Assembly (NCBI GenBank): GCA_019653755.1
Contig: BPCL01000001.1
Span: forward strand, 431,980-495,979
Length of the DNA stretch: 64,000 nucleotides
Source of the DNA: Woeseia sp.
GTDB taxonomy: Bacteria; Pseudomonadota; Gammaproteobacteria; Steroidobacterales; UBA11654
Direction: 5' to 3'
Within the stretch, counting starts at the first letter, position 1, and each line of letters begins with the position of its first letter. Both the position numbers and the translations under genes were made by a program. Below are positions 47,655 to 57,890 of the stretch, piece after piece. The notes beneath the pieces are model-generated. The model was not told the origin of the DNA. It did not search any database and saw nothing but the letters and a program-made list of their open reading frames with translations.

Positions 47655-48330
47655 CTGCAAGCCTTTTTAAGGCTTCCCGTGCGGCTTCTTGTTCGGCAAT
47701 TTTAATTGTTTTTCCATCACCTGAGGTAGTAATACCCTCATCTTTTATCACACAATCAATGAAAAATTGCTGGTCGTGTTTTTCGCCAGTTGTTTTTATT
47801 AAACGATATTCTGGAAGATTCATTTGTTGTTGTTGCAGTAATTCTTGGAGTGTGCTTTTGTCATCTTTATAACTTAATGATGGATCAATAGAGTTTATTG
47901 AGTCATTAAAAATAGTTTTAATAACAGCTGCTATTTTTTCAAAGTTGCTATCCAGATAAATTGCTCCCACAATCGCCTCCAGGGTATTTGCTAAAATTGA
48001 ATCTCTTTGCTGCCCACCTGAAAGGCTCTCCCCTTCCCCTAGAATAATCTGCTCATTAATACCCAGCTGTCTTGCTAAAGCTGACAATGACCTTTCATTA
48101 ACTATTGATGCACGCATCAGGCTTAAGTTTCCTTCATCGACCGAAGGGTATAGCTGAAATAGTACATCACTCAAAACCAGGTCTAATACAGCATCGCCTA
48201 AAAATTCCAGGCGCTCGTTATTCTCTGCAGAATAACTCCTATGTGTTAATGCTAACTCCAAAAGTGAGGAGCTTCTAAAGTCATAGTTGAAGCTATTTAG
48301 ACACCAATTAGATTTTGATTGATTACTCAA
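47638..48330 (-). CDS. rnc: Ribonuclease III
   Basis: 230 residues. Signature NERLEFLGDAVLDLVLSDVLF, the second acidic patch NTLEAIVGAIYLDS, and the C-terminal double-stranded RNA-binding domain (DKSTLQELLQQQQMNLPEYRLI ... GKTIKIAEQEAAREALKRL). Processes rRNA and cuts structured mRNA. Ten bases after lepB; overlaps era. Confidence 0.97.
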   Translation of the reverse strand: MSNQSKSNWCLNSFNYDFRSSSLLELALTHRSYSAENNERLEFLGDAVLDLVLSDVLFQLYPSVDEGNLSLMRASIVNERSLSALARQLGINEQIILGEGESLSGGQQRDSILANTLEAIVGAIYLDSNFEKIAAVIKTIFNDSINSIDPSLSYKDDKSTLQELLQQQQMNLPEYRLIKTTGEKHDQQFFIDCVIKDEGITTSGDGKTIKIAEQEAAREALKRLADDKGE

Positions 48331-48339
48331 AATATGAAG

Positions 48340-49080
48340 TTATTCGATCTTGTCCCCAATTCTTTCCCATTTGGGAAAAGAGCTGAAATCCCAGTTAAAC
48401 CATATTCGAGTGGCCCTCCCCACAAAGAGATCCCTTGAAACAAATCCAGGACACTCGTATCTACTGTCCTTACTGTTGTCTCGATTATCTCCCATAAAGA
48501 AATATTGGCCGTCTGGAACACTAAAGGACCCTTCTCTGCCCCGTCTCGATGGGATTAAAAGTAAAGAATGATTCCCTTCATCAAAAGTTTCTTCATAGAC
48601 ATGGGACCCGTATTGTTTAGGGTCCTTAAAAACTGATTGATATTTACTTTTCACTTTAGTGCCATTGATTGTAAGTTCTTTGTTGTTGTAGTTAATTTCA
48701 TCGCCTGGTAAACCAACCAATCGCTTAATGTATTTGATAGAAGGGTCACAAGGAAAAAGAAACACAACAACATCACCTCTCTGAGGCTCATTAGTGGTTT
48801 TAAGTGATTTCCCGGTTACCGGTAGTCTGAGATCATAAGCATATTTTCTAACAATGATAAAATCTCCTTTCTCCAAGGTAGGCATCATTGAGCCCGAGGG
48901 AATCCTAAAAGGTTCAAAAATAAAAGATCTCAGTAAAAAGATAAGCAAGAGGATCGGAACCAAAGCTTCTGATAATTCTATGAGACTCGATTTCTTTTTC
49001 AAAAAAAATCGGCCAACAACCCAAATTAGAGATAAAAATAGGATGATAAAAAATAAAATTGTCTGAAAATCAAATATCAT
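48340..49080 (-). CDS. lepB: Signal peptidase I
   Basis: 246 residues. Two N-terminal membrane helices, then catalytic Ser in FRIPSGSMMPTLEKGDFIIVRKYAYDLRLP, catalytic Lys in GDVVVFLFPCDPSIKYIKRLVGLPGDEI, and the box E motif FMGDNRDNSKDSR. Cleaves signal peptides of exported proteins. Between lepA and rnc. Confidence 0.97.
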   Translation of the reverse strand: MIFDFQTILFFIILFLSLIWVVGRFFLKKKSSLIELSEALVPILLLIFLLRSFIFEPFRIPSGSMMPTLEKGDFIIVRKYAYDLRLPVTGKSLKTTNEPQRGDVVVFLFPCDPSIKYIKRLVGLPGDEINYNNKELTINGTKVKSKYQSVFKDPKQYGSHVYEETFDEGNHSLLLIPSRRGREGSFSVPDGQYFFMGDNRDNSKDSRYECPGFVSRDLFVGRATRIWFNWDFSSFPKWERIGDKIE

Positions 49081-49133
49081 AAGTCATATTATAAGGCGAT
49101 TGATTCTATAAATGCTGCACTATTATGAATTAA

Positions 49134-50936
49134 TTATGACTTTCTTGAACCGTCTTTTCGCATAATGGATAGAAAGGCTTCTTGAGGAATTTCGACTGAA
49201 CCAAATTGTTTCATTCGTTTCTTTCCTGCTTTTTGTTTTTTTAACAATTTCATTTTTCGAGTAACATCGCCTCCATAAAGCTTTGCGGTAACATTCTTTC
49301 TAAAGGCCTTAACATTGCCTCTAGCTATTATTTTGGCCCCTATCGCTGCTTGTAAAGCCACTTCAAACATCTGGCGTGGAATAATTTTCGTCAATCTTTC
49401 GATAATCTTTCTCCCTCTCTGGACAGCACTTTCTCTATGAATGATCACTGAGAATGCGTCCACCTTTTCTCTGTTAACTAAAATATCTAATCGAACCAAT
49501 TGATCTGGTTTAAACCTTAGAAAAGAGTAGTCAAATGATGCGTAACCTTTTGAAATAGATTTGAGTTGATCAAAAAAATCCAACACCACTTCAGCCAGAG
49601 GTAACTCATAGTCTAAAACCACTTGTCTACCTAAATATTGTAAGCGTTTTTGAACTCCTCGCCTGGATTCACATAATTGAATAACGTTGCCGACAAAATC
49701 AGGAGGTAGAAGAATTGTTGCTTCCACAATAGGTTCACGGATTTCTTTAACATAATTCATAGCTGGAAGAGCATCAGGGTTATCGATTTGAATCACCTCA
49801 CCATTGGTTTTAAGCACTTCATAAACCACAGTTGGTGAAGTTGTAACTAGATCCAGATTATATTCACGTTCTAATCGCTCTTGAACTATTTCCATGTGCA
49901 GCATACCAAGAAAACCACACCTAAAACCTATACCTAGGGCAGATGAAGATTCTGGCTCAAAATGAAGTGAGGCATCGTTTAATTTAAGTTTATCCAAAGC
50001 TTCCCTAAAAGCCTCGAGATCCTCTGAAACTGATGGGTAAAGGCCAGCAAATACTCTTGGCTGAATTGTTTTAAACCCTGGAAGAGCTTCTGTACTAGGA
50101 TCTTTGTACTCTGTAATCGTATCACCTACAGGCGCTCCATAGATATCCTTAACACCTGCAATCAAGAACCCTACCTCTCCAGCTTCTAGTGATTTCTTAC
50201 TTTTTGTTTTTGGTGTATAGACACCTACATCATTAACTGTAAATTCATTTTTGGTTGACATGACTTTGATTTTATCTCCAACCGAGATCTTTCCATTCAC
50301 TATCCGAAGAAGAGAAACAACGCCCACGTATTGATCAAACCATGAATCAATTATTAATGCCTCTAGATTCTTTTTCTTATGATCAATAGGTGCTGGGATA
50401 TCTGAAACAATTCTTTCCATTAATGCATCTATACCCTCCCCTGTTTTTGCACTGATCAAAATAGGTTCCTCAACTTCAATGCCTATAATTTCTTCAATGT
50501 CAGAAATAACTTTTTCAGGATCTGCTGCAGGTAGATCAATCTTATTAATAACAGGGATAATCTCTAAACCTTGTTCTATCGCACTGTAACAATTGGCAAC
50601 ACTCTGAGCCTCCACACCTTGAGATGCATCAACAACTAGTAGGGCTCCCTCGCAAGCTGCTAATGATCTGGATACTTCGTACGAAAAATCAACATGACCA
50701 GGAGTGTCAATCAGGTTTAAAACATAATTTGTACCGTTTTTGGCTGAATAGTCTAGAGAAACACTTTGTGCTTTTATAGTAATACCACGCTCTTGCTCAA
50801 GATCCATGGTATCCAACACTTGTTCTTTCATTTCTCTTTCATCAAGTCCACCGCATAATTGTATAAGTCGATCAGCAAGAGTCGATTTTCCATGATCGAT
50901 GTGAGCGATAATTGAGAAATTTCTTATATTTTTCAT
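49134..50936 (-). CDS. lepA: Elongation factor 4 (LepA)
   Basis: 600 residues. G1 [18 protein letters not shown]2 RGITIKAQ, G3 [34 protein letters not shown]4 NKIDLP, and the LepA-specific C-terminal domain ([34 protein letters not shown] ... [20 protein letters not shown]). Ribosome-associated GTPase. Start overlaps the sdhE stop by four bases, joining lepA to the sdh run. Confidence 0.97.
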   Translation of the reverse strand: MKNIRNFSIIAHIDHGKSTLADRLIQLCGGLDEREMKEQVLDTMDLEQERGITIKAQSVSLDYSAKNGTNYVLNLIDTPGHVDFSYEVSRSLAACEGALLVVDASQGVEAQSVANCYSAIEQGLEIIPVINKIDLPAADPEKVISDIEEIIGIEVEEPILISAKTGEGIDALMERIVSDIPAPIDHKKKNLEALIIDSWFDQYVGVVSLLRIVNGKISVGDKIKVMSTKNEFTVNDVGVYTPKTKSKKSLEAGEVGFLIAGVKDIYGAPVGDTITEYKDPSTEALPGFKTIQPRVFAGLYPSVSEDLEAFREALDKLKLNDASLHFEPESSSALGIGFRCGFLGMLHMEIVQERLEREYNLDLVTTSPTVVYEVLKTNGEVIQIDNPDALPAMNYVKEIREPIVEATILLPPDFVGNVIQLCESRRGVQKRLQYLGRQVVLDYELPLAEVVLDFFDQLKSISKGYASFDYSFLRFKPDQLVRLDILVNREKVDAFSVIIHRESAVQRGRKIIERLTKIIPRQMFEVALQAAIGAKIIARGNVKAFRKNVTAKLYGGDVTRKMKLLKKQKAGKKRMKQFGSVEIPQEAFLSIMRKDGSRKS

Positions 50937-51199
50937 TTGATCAAATAACCTTCAGTGCTCCCCAAAATTTCTGAAATAATTCGCTGCATTCCTGTGTCTT
51001 TAATTTCTTTTGGTTCAGCAAAATATTCTATTAATTTTGGATCCTGTAATTCTAGCAAATCAAGAAATATCCTCTGATCCTCTTCGGCAGCAGCTTTGTA
51101 TTTCTGATTAAAATAATTTAGGAGAAGAAAATCTAGTTCCTTTGTTCCTCGCCTGCATCTCCACTTAATTCTGGATAAGTCATTTATGGTCTGATTCAT
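50933..51199 (-). CDS. sdhE: Succinate dehydrogenase assembly factor SdhE
   Basis: 88 residues. [21 protein letters not shown] contains the RGxxE motif needed to attach FAD to SdhA. Length and helix bundle pattern match the family. It overlaps sdhB by 20 bases, a direct operon link with its client, and lepA by four. Confidence 0.95.
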   Translation of the reverse strand: MNQTINDLSRIKWRCRRGTKELDFLLLNYFNQKYKAAAEEDQRIFLDLLELQDPKLIEYFAEPKEIKDTGMQRIISEILGSTEGYLIK

Positions 51200-51981
51200 T
51201 CACATCCTGAGTAGCTATCATTTTTTTAATCTCTGCAATAGCTTGGCCTGGATTAAGATCTTTTGGGCAAGCAAGTGAACAATTCATAATCGTGTGACAC
51301 TTAAAAAGCTTGGATGAATCGTTAAGCTCTCTTAGTCTTTCTTCCTTAGCCTCATCTCTGCTGTCTTGAAGCCATCTATAAGATGCCAATAAAGCAGCAG
51401 GTCCTAAATACTTATCGCCGTTCCACCAGTAACTAGGACAAGCAGTTGAGCAACAGGCACAGAGGATGCAAGCAGAGGGTCGATCTATTTTTTCTTGCTG
51501 ATCTTTGGTTTGATATCGTTCAGCCCCTTCTGGTGGTTCTGAACTCGGTTTTTAACCAGGGCTCAATGGAAGCGTACTGTTCATAAAAATCTGTAAGATC
51601 AATGACCAGATCCTTGACAACTTTCATATGAGGCAAAGGGTAGACTCTTATCTCCCCCTTTAAGTCTTTTATAGGTTGAGTACAAGCCAATGTGTTTACA
51701 CCGTTAATGTTATGGGAGCAGGACCCACATATTCCTTCCCTGCATGACCTTCTAAATGAAAGCGAGGGATCAAAATCAGCTTTAATCTTAATTAAAGCAT
51801 CTAACACCATTGGTCCGCATTGGTCTAAATCAATCTCATAGGTGTCTATTCTTGGATTAGAATCGTCATTAGGGTCATATCTGTATACCAGGAATTTTCT
51901 GATATTTTTAGCATCTTCATCAGCTTTAAATATATTACCTTTATTAACTTTAGAATTTTCAGGTAAGGTAAAGTCTGCCAT
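51180..51981 (-). CDS. sdhB: Succinate dehydrogenase iron-sulfur subunit (frameshifted)
   Basis: The N-terminal 2Fe-2S domain is in 51520-51981 ([24 protein letters not shown]). The C-terminal 4Fe-4S/3Fe-4S domain follows in another frame ([17 protein letters not shown], then [23 protein letters not shown]). One extra T near 51545 explains the break (the joined text reads [15 protein letters not shown]). About 266 residues in total. Passes electrons from SdhA to quinone. Confidence 0.93.
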
Positions 51982-51993
51982 CTGCTTAATCTC

Positions 51994-53782
51994 CTAATAC
52001 ACCCTAGCTTTTAATGGTATCGATTCAACTTCATCGGTCTTAGTATCAAGCTGAACTGGTTGAGAGTCAATACGAGTTTCATTGGTTAAATCTAACCAGC
52101 CTAAGCTATGCTTAAGCCAATTTTCATCATCGCGGTCTGGGTAATCATCTCTAGCGTGTGCGCCCCTACTCTCTTTCCTAGCCAAAGCAGATTCCATTGT
52201 AATGATAGCTTGGCCTAATAGATTTTCTAATTCCAATGTTTCAATTAGATCAGTGTTCCAAATTAGTCCTCTATCAGTAACAGAAACATCTTTAAACGAA
52301 TCTAGGCAAGCTGAAAGTTTCTTTACCCCCTCTGAGAGAATCTCTTCTGTCCTAAAAACAGAGGCGTGGTTTTGCATAATCTGTTGCATCTCTAGCCTAA
52401 TATCCGCTGTAGCTAAAGATCCCTTTGCAAATCTTATGGAATCAAATTTATCAACTATCCTATCGATTTCATCTTGAGGTAGTGATTCTTCTTTATCATC
52501 TTTATTAATTGTCCTCGCACATTGCTCTGCAGCCTCTTTTCCAAAAACCACCAAATCGAGAAGTGAGTTAGAGCCTAGTCTATTGGCACCGTGGACAGAA
52601 ACAGAAGGGAGCCTCTCCAACTGCCATCAATCCTTCGACAACTTCCATCTCACCGTTCTTATTCTTGGTAACCACTTCAGTGTGTTTGTTTGTTGGGATG
52701 CCTCCCATGTCATAGTGAACAGTAGGAATAACAGGGATAGGTTCTTTGGTCACGTCAACATCTGCGAATATTCTAGCTGTTTCTGATATTCCAGGTAATC
52801 TCTCCTCAATTACTTTGGGGTCAAGGTGTTGCAGATTTAAGTCCATTCTATCCTTATTTGGTCCAACGCCTCTGCCCTCTATGATTTCAAGTGTAATGGA
52901 CCGGCTGACGACATCTCGTGAAGCTAAATCTTTTGCATTTGGTGCGTATTTCTCCATGAATCGTTCGCCTTCAGAATTGGTCAAAAATCCGCCTTCGCCT
53001 CTCACTCCTTCAGTAATTAAACAACCAACCCCATATATGCCTGTTGGGTGAAATTGAACAAATTCCATATCTTGTAGAGGCAATCCAGCTCTCAAGACCA
53101 TCCCAGAGCCATCTCCTGTACAGGTATGAGCTGCAGTGCATGAAAAATAGGTTCTTCCATGACCACCAGTGGCAAGTATTACTTTTTTAGCTTTAAAGAG
53201 ATGCAGATGACCTGTTGACATTTCAAGGGCTACAATGCCCCTGCATTGACCGTTCTCCATAATTAGTTCAAGAGCAAAGAATTCAACAAAAAACTCAGCC
53301 TTATTTTTAATCGACTGCTGATAAAGAGTATGCAGCATCGCGTGACCGGTCCTATCAGCAGCAGCACAAGTCCTTTGAGCAATACCCTCCCCAAAATGAG
53401 TTGTCATCCCTCCAAAAGCCCTTTGATAAATCTTACCTTCAGGTGTCCTAGAAAATGGAATACCGTATCTTTCTAATTCTAAAACAGCAGTGGCAGCTTG
53501 TTTACACATGAATGCTATAGCGTCTTGATCACCAAGCCAATCAGAACCTTTGACAGTATCGTACATATGCCATCGCCAATCGTCTTCGCCCATATTACCT
53601 AATGCTGCACTAATACCTCCTTGTGCAGCCACAGTATGGCTTCTTGTAGGAAAAACTTTGGTAACACACGCTGTAGATAGTCCAGCTTCAACCAACCCTA
53701 GGGTCGCTCTCAATCCAGCACCGCCAGCTCCCACCACGACTACATCGTGCTGATGTTCAACAAATTCATATCCTTTAGTCAT
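51994..53782 (-). CDS. sdhA: Succinate dehydrogenase flavoprotein subunit (frameshifted)
   Basis: FAD motif [17 protein letters not shown] at the N terminus, covalent FAD His in [22 protein letters not shown], active-site [21 protein letters not shown]. The frame breaks near 52612, where one extra T separates GLMAVGEAP from [22 protein letters not shown]; joined length is about 596 residues as expected. Both fragments are otherwise intact. Twelve bases upstream of sdhB. Confidence 0.94.
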
Positions 53783-53816
53783 AATTTATGCATTAACCCT
53801 CATATAATTAGATTAA

Positions 53817-54194
53817 TCAAAGCCTCAAATAAATTAATGAGATAATGACCGATGTCATTAATAACAATCGAAGCAATCTAATCATAAACATTATATTTCG
53901 CTGAGTTTGTGTTGTTGATATATAGTCTTCAACAATTACTTGTAATCCAAGTTCTCCGTGATACAGAGAGAAAATTACAGTTAAGAGAATTAGTAACTCA
54001 TTTATGGGATTGGAGATCCATTCTCTAATAAGAATTAAGTCTGAACCATGAAATGTAAAAATAATTTGATAGATTAGCCAATAAGTTAAAAAGAAAACAA
54101 TTATTGCTGTCTGCCTCTGACTCTTCCAATGCTCGCTTGAATGCTCAAAAGGAGCCACCCCAAATATCTTTCTAACTCTTAAAAATAATCTCAT
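53817..54194 (-). CDS. sdhD: Succinate dehydrogenase membrane anchor subunit SdhD
   Basis: About 125 residues from the ATG at 54194 (MRLFLRVRKIFGVAPFEHSSEHWKSQR), chosen because it overlaps the sdhC stop by four bases; the frame opens 11 codons earlier. Three membrane helices and the heme/quinone-site motif LYHGELGLQVIVEDYI. Anchors SdhAB. Confidence 0.9.
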   Translation of the reverse strand: MRLFLRVRKIFGVAPFEHSSEHWKSQRQTAIIVFFLTYWLIYQIIFTFHGSDLILIREWISNPINELLILLTVIFSLYHGELGLQVIVEDYISTTQTQRNIMFMIRLLRLLLMTSVIISLIYLRL

Positions 54195-54577
54195 AGCAAA
54201 TCCAGTATTTTTAACCAAAATAAACAAGCAAAAAGAATAGCTCCAACTACAACTAAAGCCCCAGATACTTTCAATTCATTCGTCTCAAAACCTTTACCTA
54301 TATCCCACATTAAATGCCGAATACCGTTCAATGAGTGGTAAAAGAAAGCAAAACTTAAGGCTAGAAAGAAGAGCTTTATAATAATGTGATTTGAGAATCT
54401 AACAAATAATGTATAAGCAGAATCTCCTAAACCTAAAGAGATTAACCATATTGAAAGAAATACCCCGCCAAAACAAAGGGTGAACCCAGAAAATCTATGC
54501 ATTATCGATAAGGTGTTAGTAACCTGCCACTTGTATATAGTCAAGTGAGGAGATAAAGGTTCATTATTTTTGCTCAT
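54191..54577 (-). CDS. sdhC: Succinate dehydrogenase cytochrome b556 subunit SdhC
   Basis: 128 residues. PLSPHLTIYKWQVTNTLSIMHRFSGFTL is the classic SdhC N terminus, and AFFYHSLNGIRHLMWDIG carries the heme His ligand. Three membrane helices. First gene of a long minus-strand run that continues through sdhDAB, sdhE, lepA, lepB, rnc, era and recO. Confidence 0.95.
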   Translation of the reverse strand: MSKNNEPLSPHLTIYKWQVTNTLSIMHRFSGFTLCFGGVFLSIWLISLGLGDSAYTLFVRFSNHIIIKLFFLALSFAFFYHSLNGIRHLMWDIGKGFETNELKVSGALVVVGAILFACLFWLKILDLL

Positions 54578-54602
54578 ATCTTGGTAAGATTTTTATTGAT
54601 GA

Positions 54603-54608
54603 ATTATA
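54603..54608 (-). promoter_or_regulatory. Candidate -10 element for the sdh operon
   Basis: A perfect TATAAT on the minus strand 26 bases before the sdhC start. The matching -35 region (about CTGTTC at 17 bases spacing) is poor, so an activator or a weak promoter is likely. The leader would be only about 15-20 bases. Confidence 0.35.
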
Positions 54609-54670
54609 CTTTATCTGGAATAACGGAACAGTTACTTTTTACAATTCGAGCATAATATTTAGAAAGATTT

Positions 54671-55461
54671 ATGAAAACATTAGAACATCTATCAGTATTA
54701 AAAATTAGTGGAGATGATGCTACCGAGTTTCTGCAAGGTCAAATGACACAAGACACTGGCGAACTAAATGATGATCAAATACATCTGACATCCTTCTGCA
54801 ATCCGCAAGGCAGAATCATTGCAACTTCTTTAATACAATATTGGAATGAAGCCTACTATCTTATTCTAAGTTCTGATCTAATTGATGATCTTGAAACCCA
54901 TCTTCAGCGCTATATTCTCAGGTCAAAAGTCACTGTAGAGCAAAGCGAGAGAATGGTATTCGGCATTTATACAAATAACTCTGTCAGCAATCAACAATTG
55001 TTTAAATCACTTTCGAATGATTCAGAAAGAATGTTAGCACTTGCAAATCAAGTGCCTGAAAACATTGATGACTTTATTGCAAGCGAAGAATGGATTCAGT
55101 GTGATATTAAAAAAAAGATACCAATAATTACCAAGGAGAGCTCTCAAAAATTTATTCCTCAAATGCTCAATTTGGATATTTTAGATGCAGTCAGTTTTTC
55201 AAAAGGGGTTTCTACACGGGTCAAGAGGTTATAGCAAGAGTTCAACATAGAGGTAAAATTAAACAACGAATGTTTATAATAAATGATGAGAACCAAAGTC
55301 ATATTCCAATTGGTTCAGAAATTCAAAATGAATCAAAGAAAGTTGGAACTGTTGTTATTTCTGCATTGATCAATGAAAAATCTACTAGTCTTGCTGTAAT
55401 TAATACTTCTGATTCTGGGAATCAATTGAATATAAGGAATAAAGGAATCGTCCTCTTATAA
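54671..55461 (+). CDS. ygfZ: Folate-binding YgfZ/GcvT-like protein (frameshifted)
   Basis: N-terminal part LSVLKISGDDATEFLQGQMTQDTGEL ... TSFCNPQGRIIATSLIQYW is the GcvT-like N domain. At about 55205-55215 the frame changes; the other frame holds FYTGQEVIARVQHRGKIKQRMF, the signature of the family (usually KGCYxGQE). The conserved Cys before YTGQE is not present in the reading here, though the indel lies exactly on it. YgfZ supports iron-sulfur cluster enzymes with tetrahydrofolate; its position beside sdhCDAB-sdhE fits that. Joined length about 263 residues, a little short. Confidence 0.85.
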
Positions 55462-55472
55462 AAGTTGATTGC

Positions 55473-56090
55473 TTATTTTGTTTCCTGGTTTTCTTCACAA
55501 ATATAATATCTTCCCCAGTCACCATATATAGACTGATGCTCATAGATTATCTTCCTGGCATAGTTTCTATTTTCAATGATGGCCCAATCTGCCCTTTGGC
55601 TAAAATTCTCAACATTATTCCACCATTTTTGTGGGTTACCTCCACGTGACTTTGTTAGTTTTTTATCTCTATTTAACCAAGTAAGGCCTCCATTATATGA
55701 ACTCAAAACCATTGCCCATTGTTCACATTCATTTTCAGATGAAATCCTCTCATACAACCAATTGTCATAGAGCAACATTGCTCTCATGGACCATTTCGGA
55801 TTGTATACATTAGCTCTTTTTAACTCTGGATAGACATCCACTATCCAATCAGCTGTACTTCGAGTAAATTGACTTAGGCCTTCGGCATACTTACTTTTCG
55901 CAAGATGATTCCATGAACTTTCTTGGTGTATTTGAGATGCAAATAAAGGAATCGGAGCATTTAAGCCCCAAACAATTCGAGAATGCCTAATTAAGTCTCT
56001 TTTGTATTTAAGACTAGATCTTGGTGCTTCAGCATTGAGTTGAGGAATAATAAGAAAAAAAATAAGAAAAGTGACAAACAGTCTTATCAC
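55473..56090 (-). CDS. Phage-type lytic transglycosylase (SLT)
   Basis: 205 residues with a signal peptide ending at LNA (residue 20). SLT domain: FASQIHQESSWNHLAKSKYAEGLSQF with catalytic Glu57, then VLSSYNGGLTWLNRD. The wording is that of the transglycosylases in Pseudomonas-type prophages and phage-like lysis cassettes, including the RDLIRHSRIVWGLNAPIPLF segment. Start overlaps the preceding holin-like gene by four bases, a typical lysis pair. No tail or capsid genes nearby. It would cut peptidoglycan glycan strands in the periplasm. Confidence 0.8.
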   Translation of the reverse strand: MIRLFVTFLIFFLIIPQLNAEAPRSSLKYKRDLIRHSRIVWGLNAPIPLFASQIHQESSWNHLAKSKYAEGLSQFTRSTADWIVDVYPELKRANVYNPKWSMRAMLLYDNWLYERISSENECEQWAMVLSSYNGGLTWLNRDKKLTKSRGGNPQKWWNNVENFSQRADWAIIENRNYARKIIYEHQSIYGDWGRYYICEENQETK

Positions 56091-56371
56091 AATGCCATGG
56101 AGATACCCAATATGGTACCAAAAATAATAATCGCCCTTCTAATTGCAATTGAAGCCCTAATAATTGGGTCCTTTTCTATTTTATCAATCACTCCTGGCCT
56201 CATATGTGGAAATAACAAATAGTCTATCCAATAGCCAAGGATTGCCGCCAATGAAACTAAACTTGCTTTGAATATAATCACGGGAATCTGAGCTGGGCTG
56301 ATTATGAAAACCATCCCTAAGAGTAATAATGTAACTAAAACAAATAGAGATCTATTAATTGGATTTTGCAT
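56087..56371 (-). CDS. Holin-like small membrane protein
   Basis: 94 residues with two hydrophobic helices near the N terminus (about 8-45) and a third at the C terminus, separated by YWIDYLLFPHMRPGVIDK, a segment shared with putative holins of Pseudomonas-type prophages. Directly upstream of, and overlapping, the transglycosylase gene. Lies 17 bases after lysS on the same strand. The holin call rests on size, topology, the RP motif and the neighbour. Confidence 0.6.
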   Translation of the reverse strand: MQNPINRSLFVLVTLLLLGMVFIISPAQIPVIIFKASLVSLAAILGYWIDYLLFPHMRPGVIDKIEKDPIIRASIAIRRAIIIFGTILGISMAL

Positions 56372-56388
56372 GGGTTACTCCTTTAAAA

Positions 56389-57879
56389 CTATTTATTTCT
56401 CATATGAGGGAATAACAAAACATCTCTTATTGAAGGTTTATCAGTGAAAATCATCGTTAACCTATCGATCCCCACCCCGAGACCTGAAGTTGGCGGCATT
56501 CCATATTCTAATGCTTCTATGTAATCTTCATCGTAAACCATAGCCTCATCGTCTCCACTATCTCTTTCCTTGACCTGATCCTTAAAACGTTGTGACTGAT
56601 CATCGGGGTCATTTAATTCATGAAATCCATTTGCCAATTCTCTTCCTGCTATAAAGAACTCAAAACGATCAACCAACCAAGGGTCCTCATCATTAGCTCT
56701 TGATAAAGGAGAAACATCTTTTGGATAAGCTGTAATAAATGTGGGTTCAATCAAATGCTCTTCAACTGTTTTCTCAAAGATCTCTAATAGTAGTTTTCCA
56801 GCTGGCATGTCTTTACTGTTTTTGATCTTAAGTTTCTTACAAACTCCCAATAGATAGTGCTGATCTCTTAATTTTTCTCGATTCATATCGGGATTAAATT
56901 CCATCACTGATTCCTCTAGAGTAATTCTTTTATATGGACCCGATAAATCATACTCCTTATCCTGATATGTAATTGTTGTAGAGCCATATAGATCTTTAGA
57001 AATTTCTATAACCATTTCCTCAACCAAGGTCATGATCTCCTCATAAGAGGCAAATGCTAAATAAAGTTCTAGCATTGTAAACTCGGGATTGTGTTGGGTG
57101 GAAACGCCTTCGTTCCTAAAGGAACGATTGATTTCATAAACTCGATGCATACCCCCGACAACCAAACGCTTCAAATAAAGCTCAGGTGCAATTCGAAGAT
57201 AAAAATCCTTATCCAGAGTATTGTGATGAGTAACAAATGGTCTAGCAATAGCACCGCCTGGGATTGGCTGCATCATTGGTGTTTCAACTTCAAGGATTTC
57301 TTGTTCGTTTAGATACTTTCTTATGGTAGTAATAATTTTTGATCGATTTTCAAAAACATCCCTACTCTCATCAGACATAATCAAATCGAGATATCTCTTG
57401 CGATATCTGGTTTCGGTATCTGTGAGACCATGGTATTTCTCCGGCAAGGGTCTTAACGATTTTGTGAGCAACTCAATTTCATTAGCATTAATAGTTAGTT
57501 CATCGGTTTTAGTTTTAAATAATGTTCCTTTGACCCATAAAATATCGCCGACATCATAGGTTTTAAACTGTTCATAGAGTTCTTCAGAAACATTCTTTGA
57601 ATTAATAAATATCTGAATAGAGCTTGTTCCGTCTTTAATTTTAGAGAAACTGGATTTACCCATAATCCTCTTAGCCATCATTCTTCCAGCAATGGCTACC
57701 TCTTTATTAAGATTTTCAAGATCCTCTTTACTGGATTCTTCGTGGTTGTTATTTAAGTCAATACAATAACTATCAATGGGAATGGGTTTAGGAAAATTAA
57801 ATCCTGACTCTCTAAGTGAGCTAAGTTTAGATCGCCTTTCTTTAATGAGTTTATTCTGATCTTCTTTTTTTTCTGACAT
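56389..57879 (-). CDS. lysS: Lysyl-tRNA synthetase, class II
   Basis: 496 residues. N-terminal OB anticodon-binding domain (VAIAGRMMAKRIMGKSSFSKI), motif 2 FRNEGVSTQHNPEFTMLELYLAF and motif 3 GLGVGIDRLTMIFTDKPSIRDVLLFPHMR. Charges tRNA-Lys. Eleven bases downstream of prfB, the usual prfB-lysS pair. Confidence 0.97.
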   Translation of the reverse strand: MSEKKEDQNKLIKERRSKLSSLRESGFNFPKPIPIDSYCIDLNNNHEESSKEDLENLNKEVAIAGRMMAKRIMGKSSFSKIKDGTSSIQIFINSKNVSEELYEQFKTYDVGDILWVKGTLFKTKTDELTINANEIELLTKSLRPLPEKYHGLTDTETRYRKRYLDLIMSDESRDVFENRSKIITTIRKYLNEQEILEVETPMMQPIPGGAIARPFVTHHNTLDKDFYLRIAPELYLKRLVVGGMHRVYEINRSFRNEGVSTQHNPEFTMLELYLAFASYEEIMTLVEEMVIEISKDLYGSTTITYQDKEYDLSGPYKRITLEESVMEFNPDMNREKLRDQHYLLGVCKKLKIKNSKDMPAGKLLLEIFEKTVEEHLIEPTFITAYPKDVSPLSRANDEDPWLVDRFEFFIAGRELANGFHELNDPDDQSQRFKDQVKERDSGDDEAMVYDEDYIEALEYGMPPTSGLGVGIDRLTMIFTDKPSIRDVLLFPHMRNK

Positions 57880-57890
57880 TCTCTATTTTT

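Noticed and set aside
52202-52477. Plus-strand 91-residue frame inside sdhA
   Set aside because: Shadow frame of a highly conserved gene, no ribosome site or recognisable protein.
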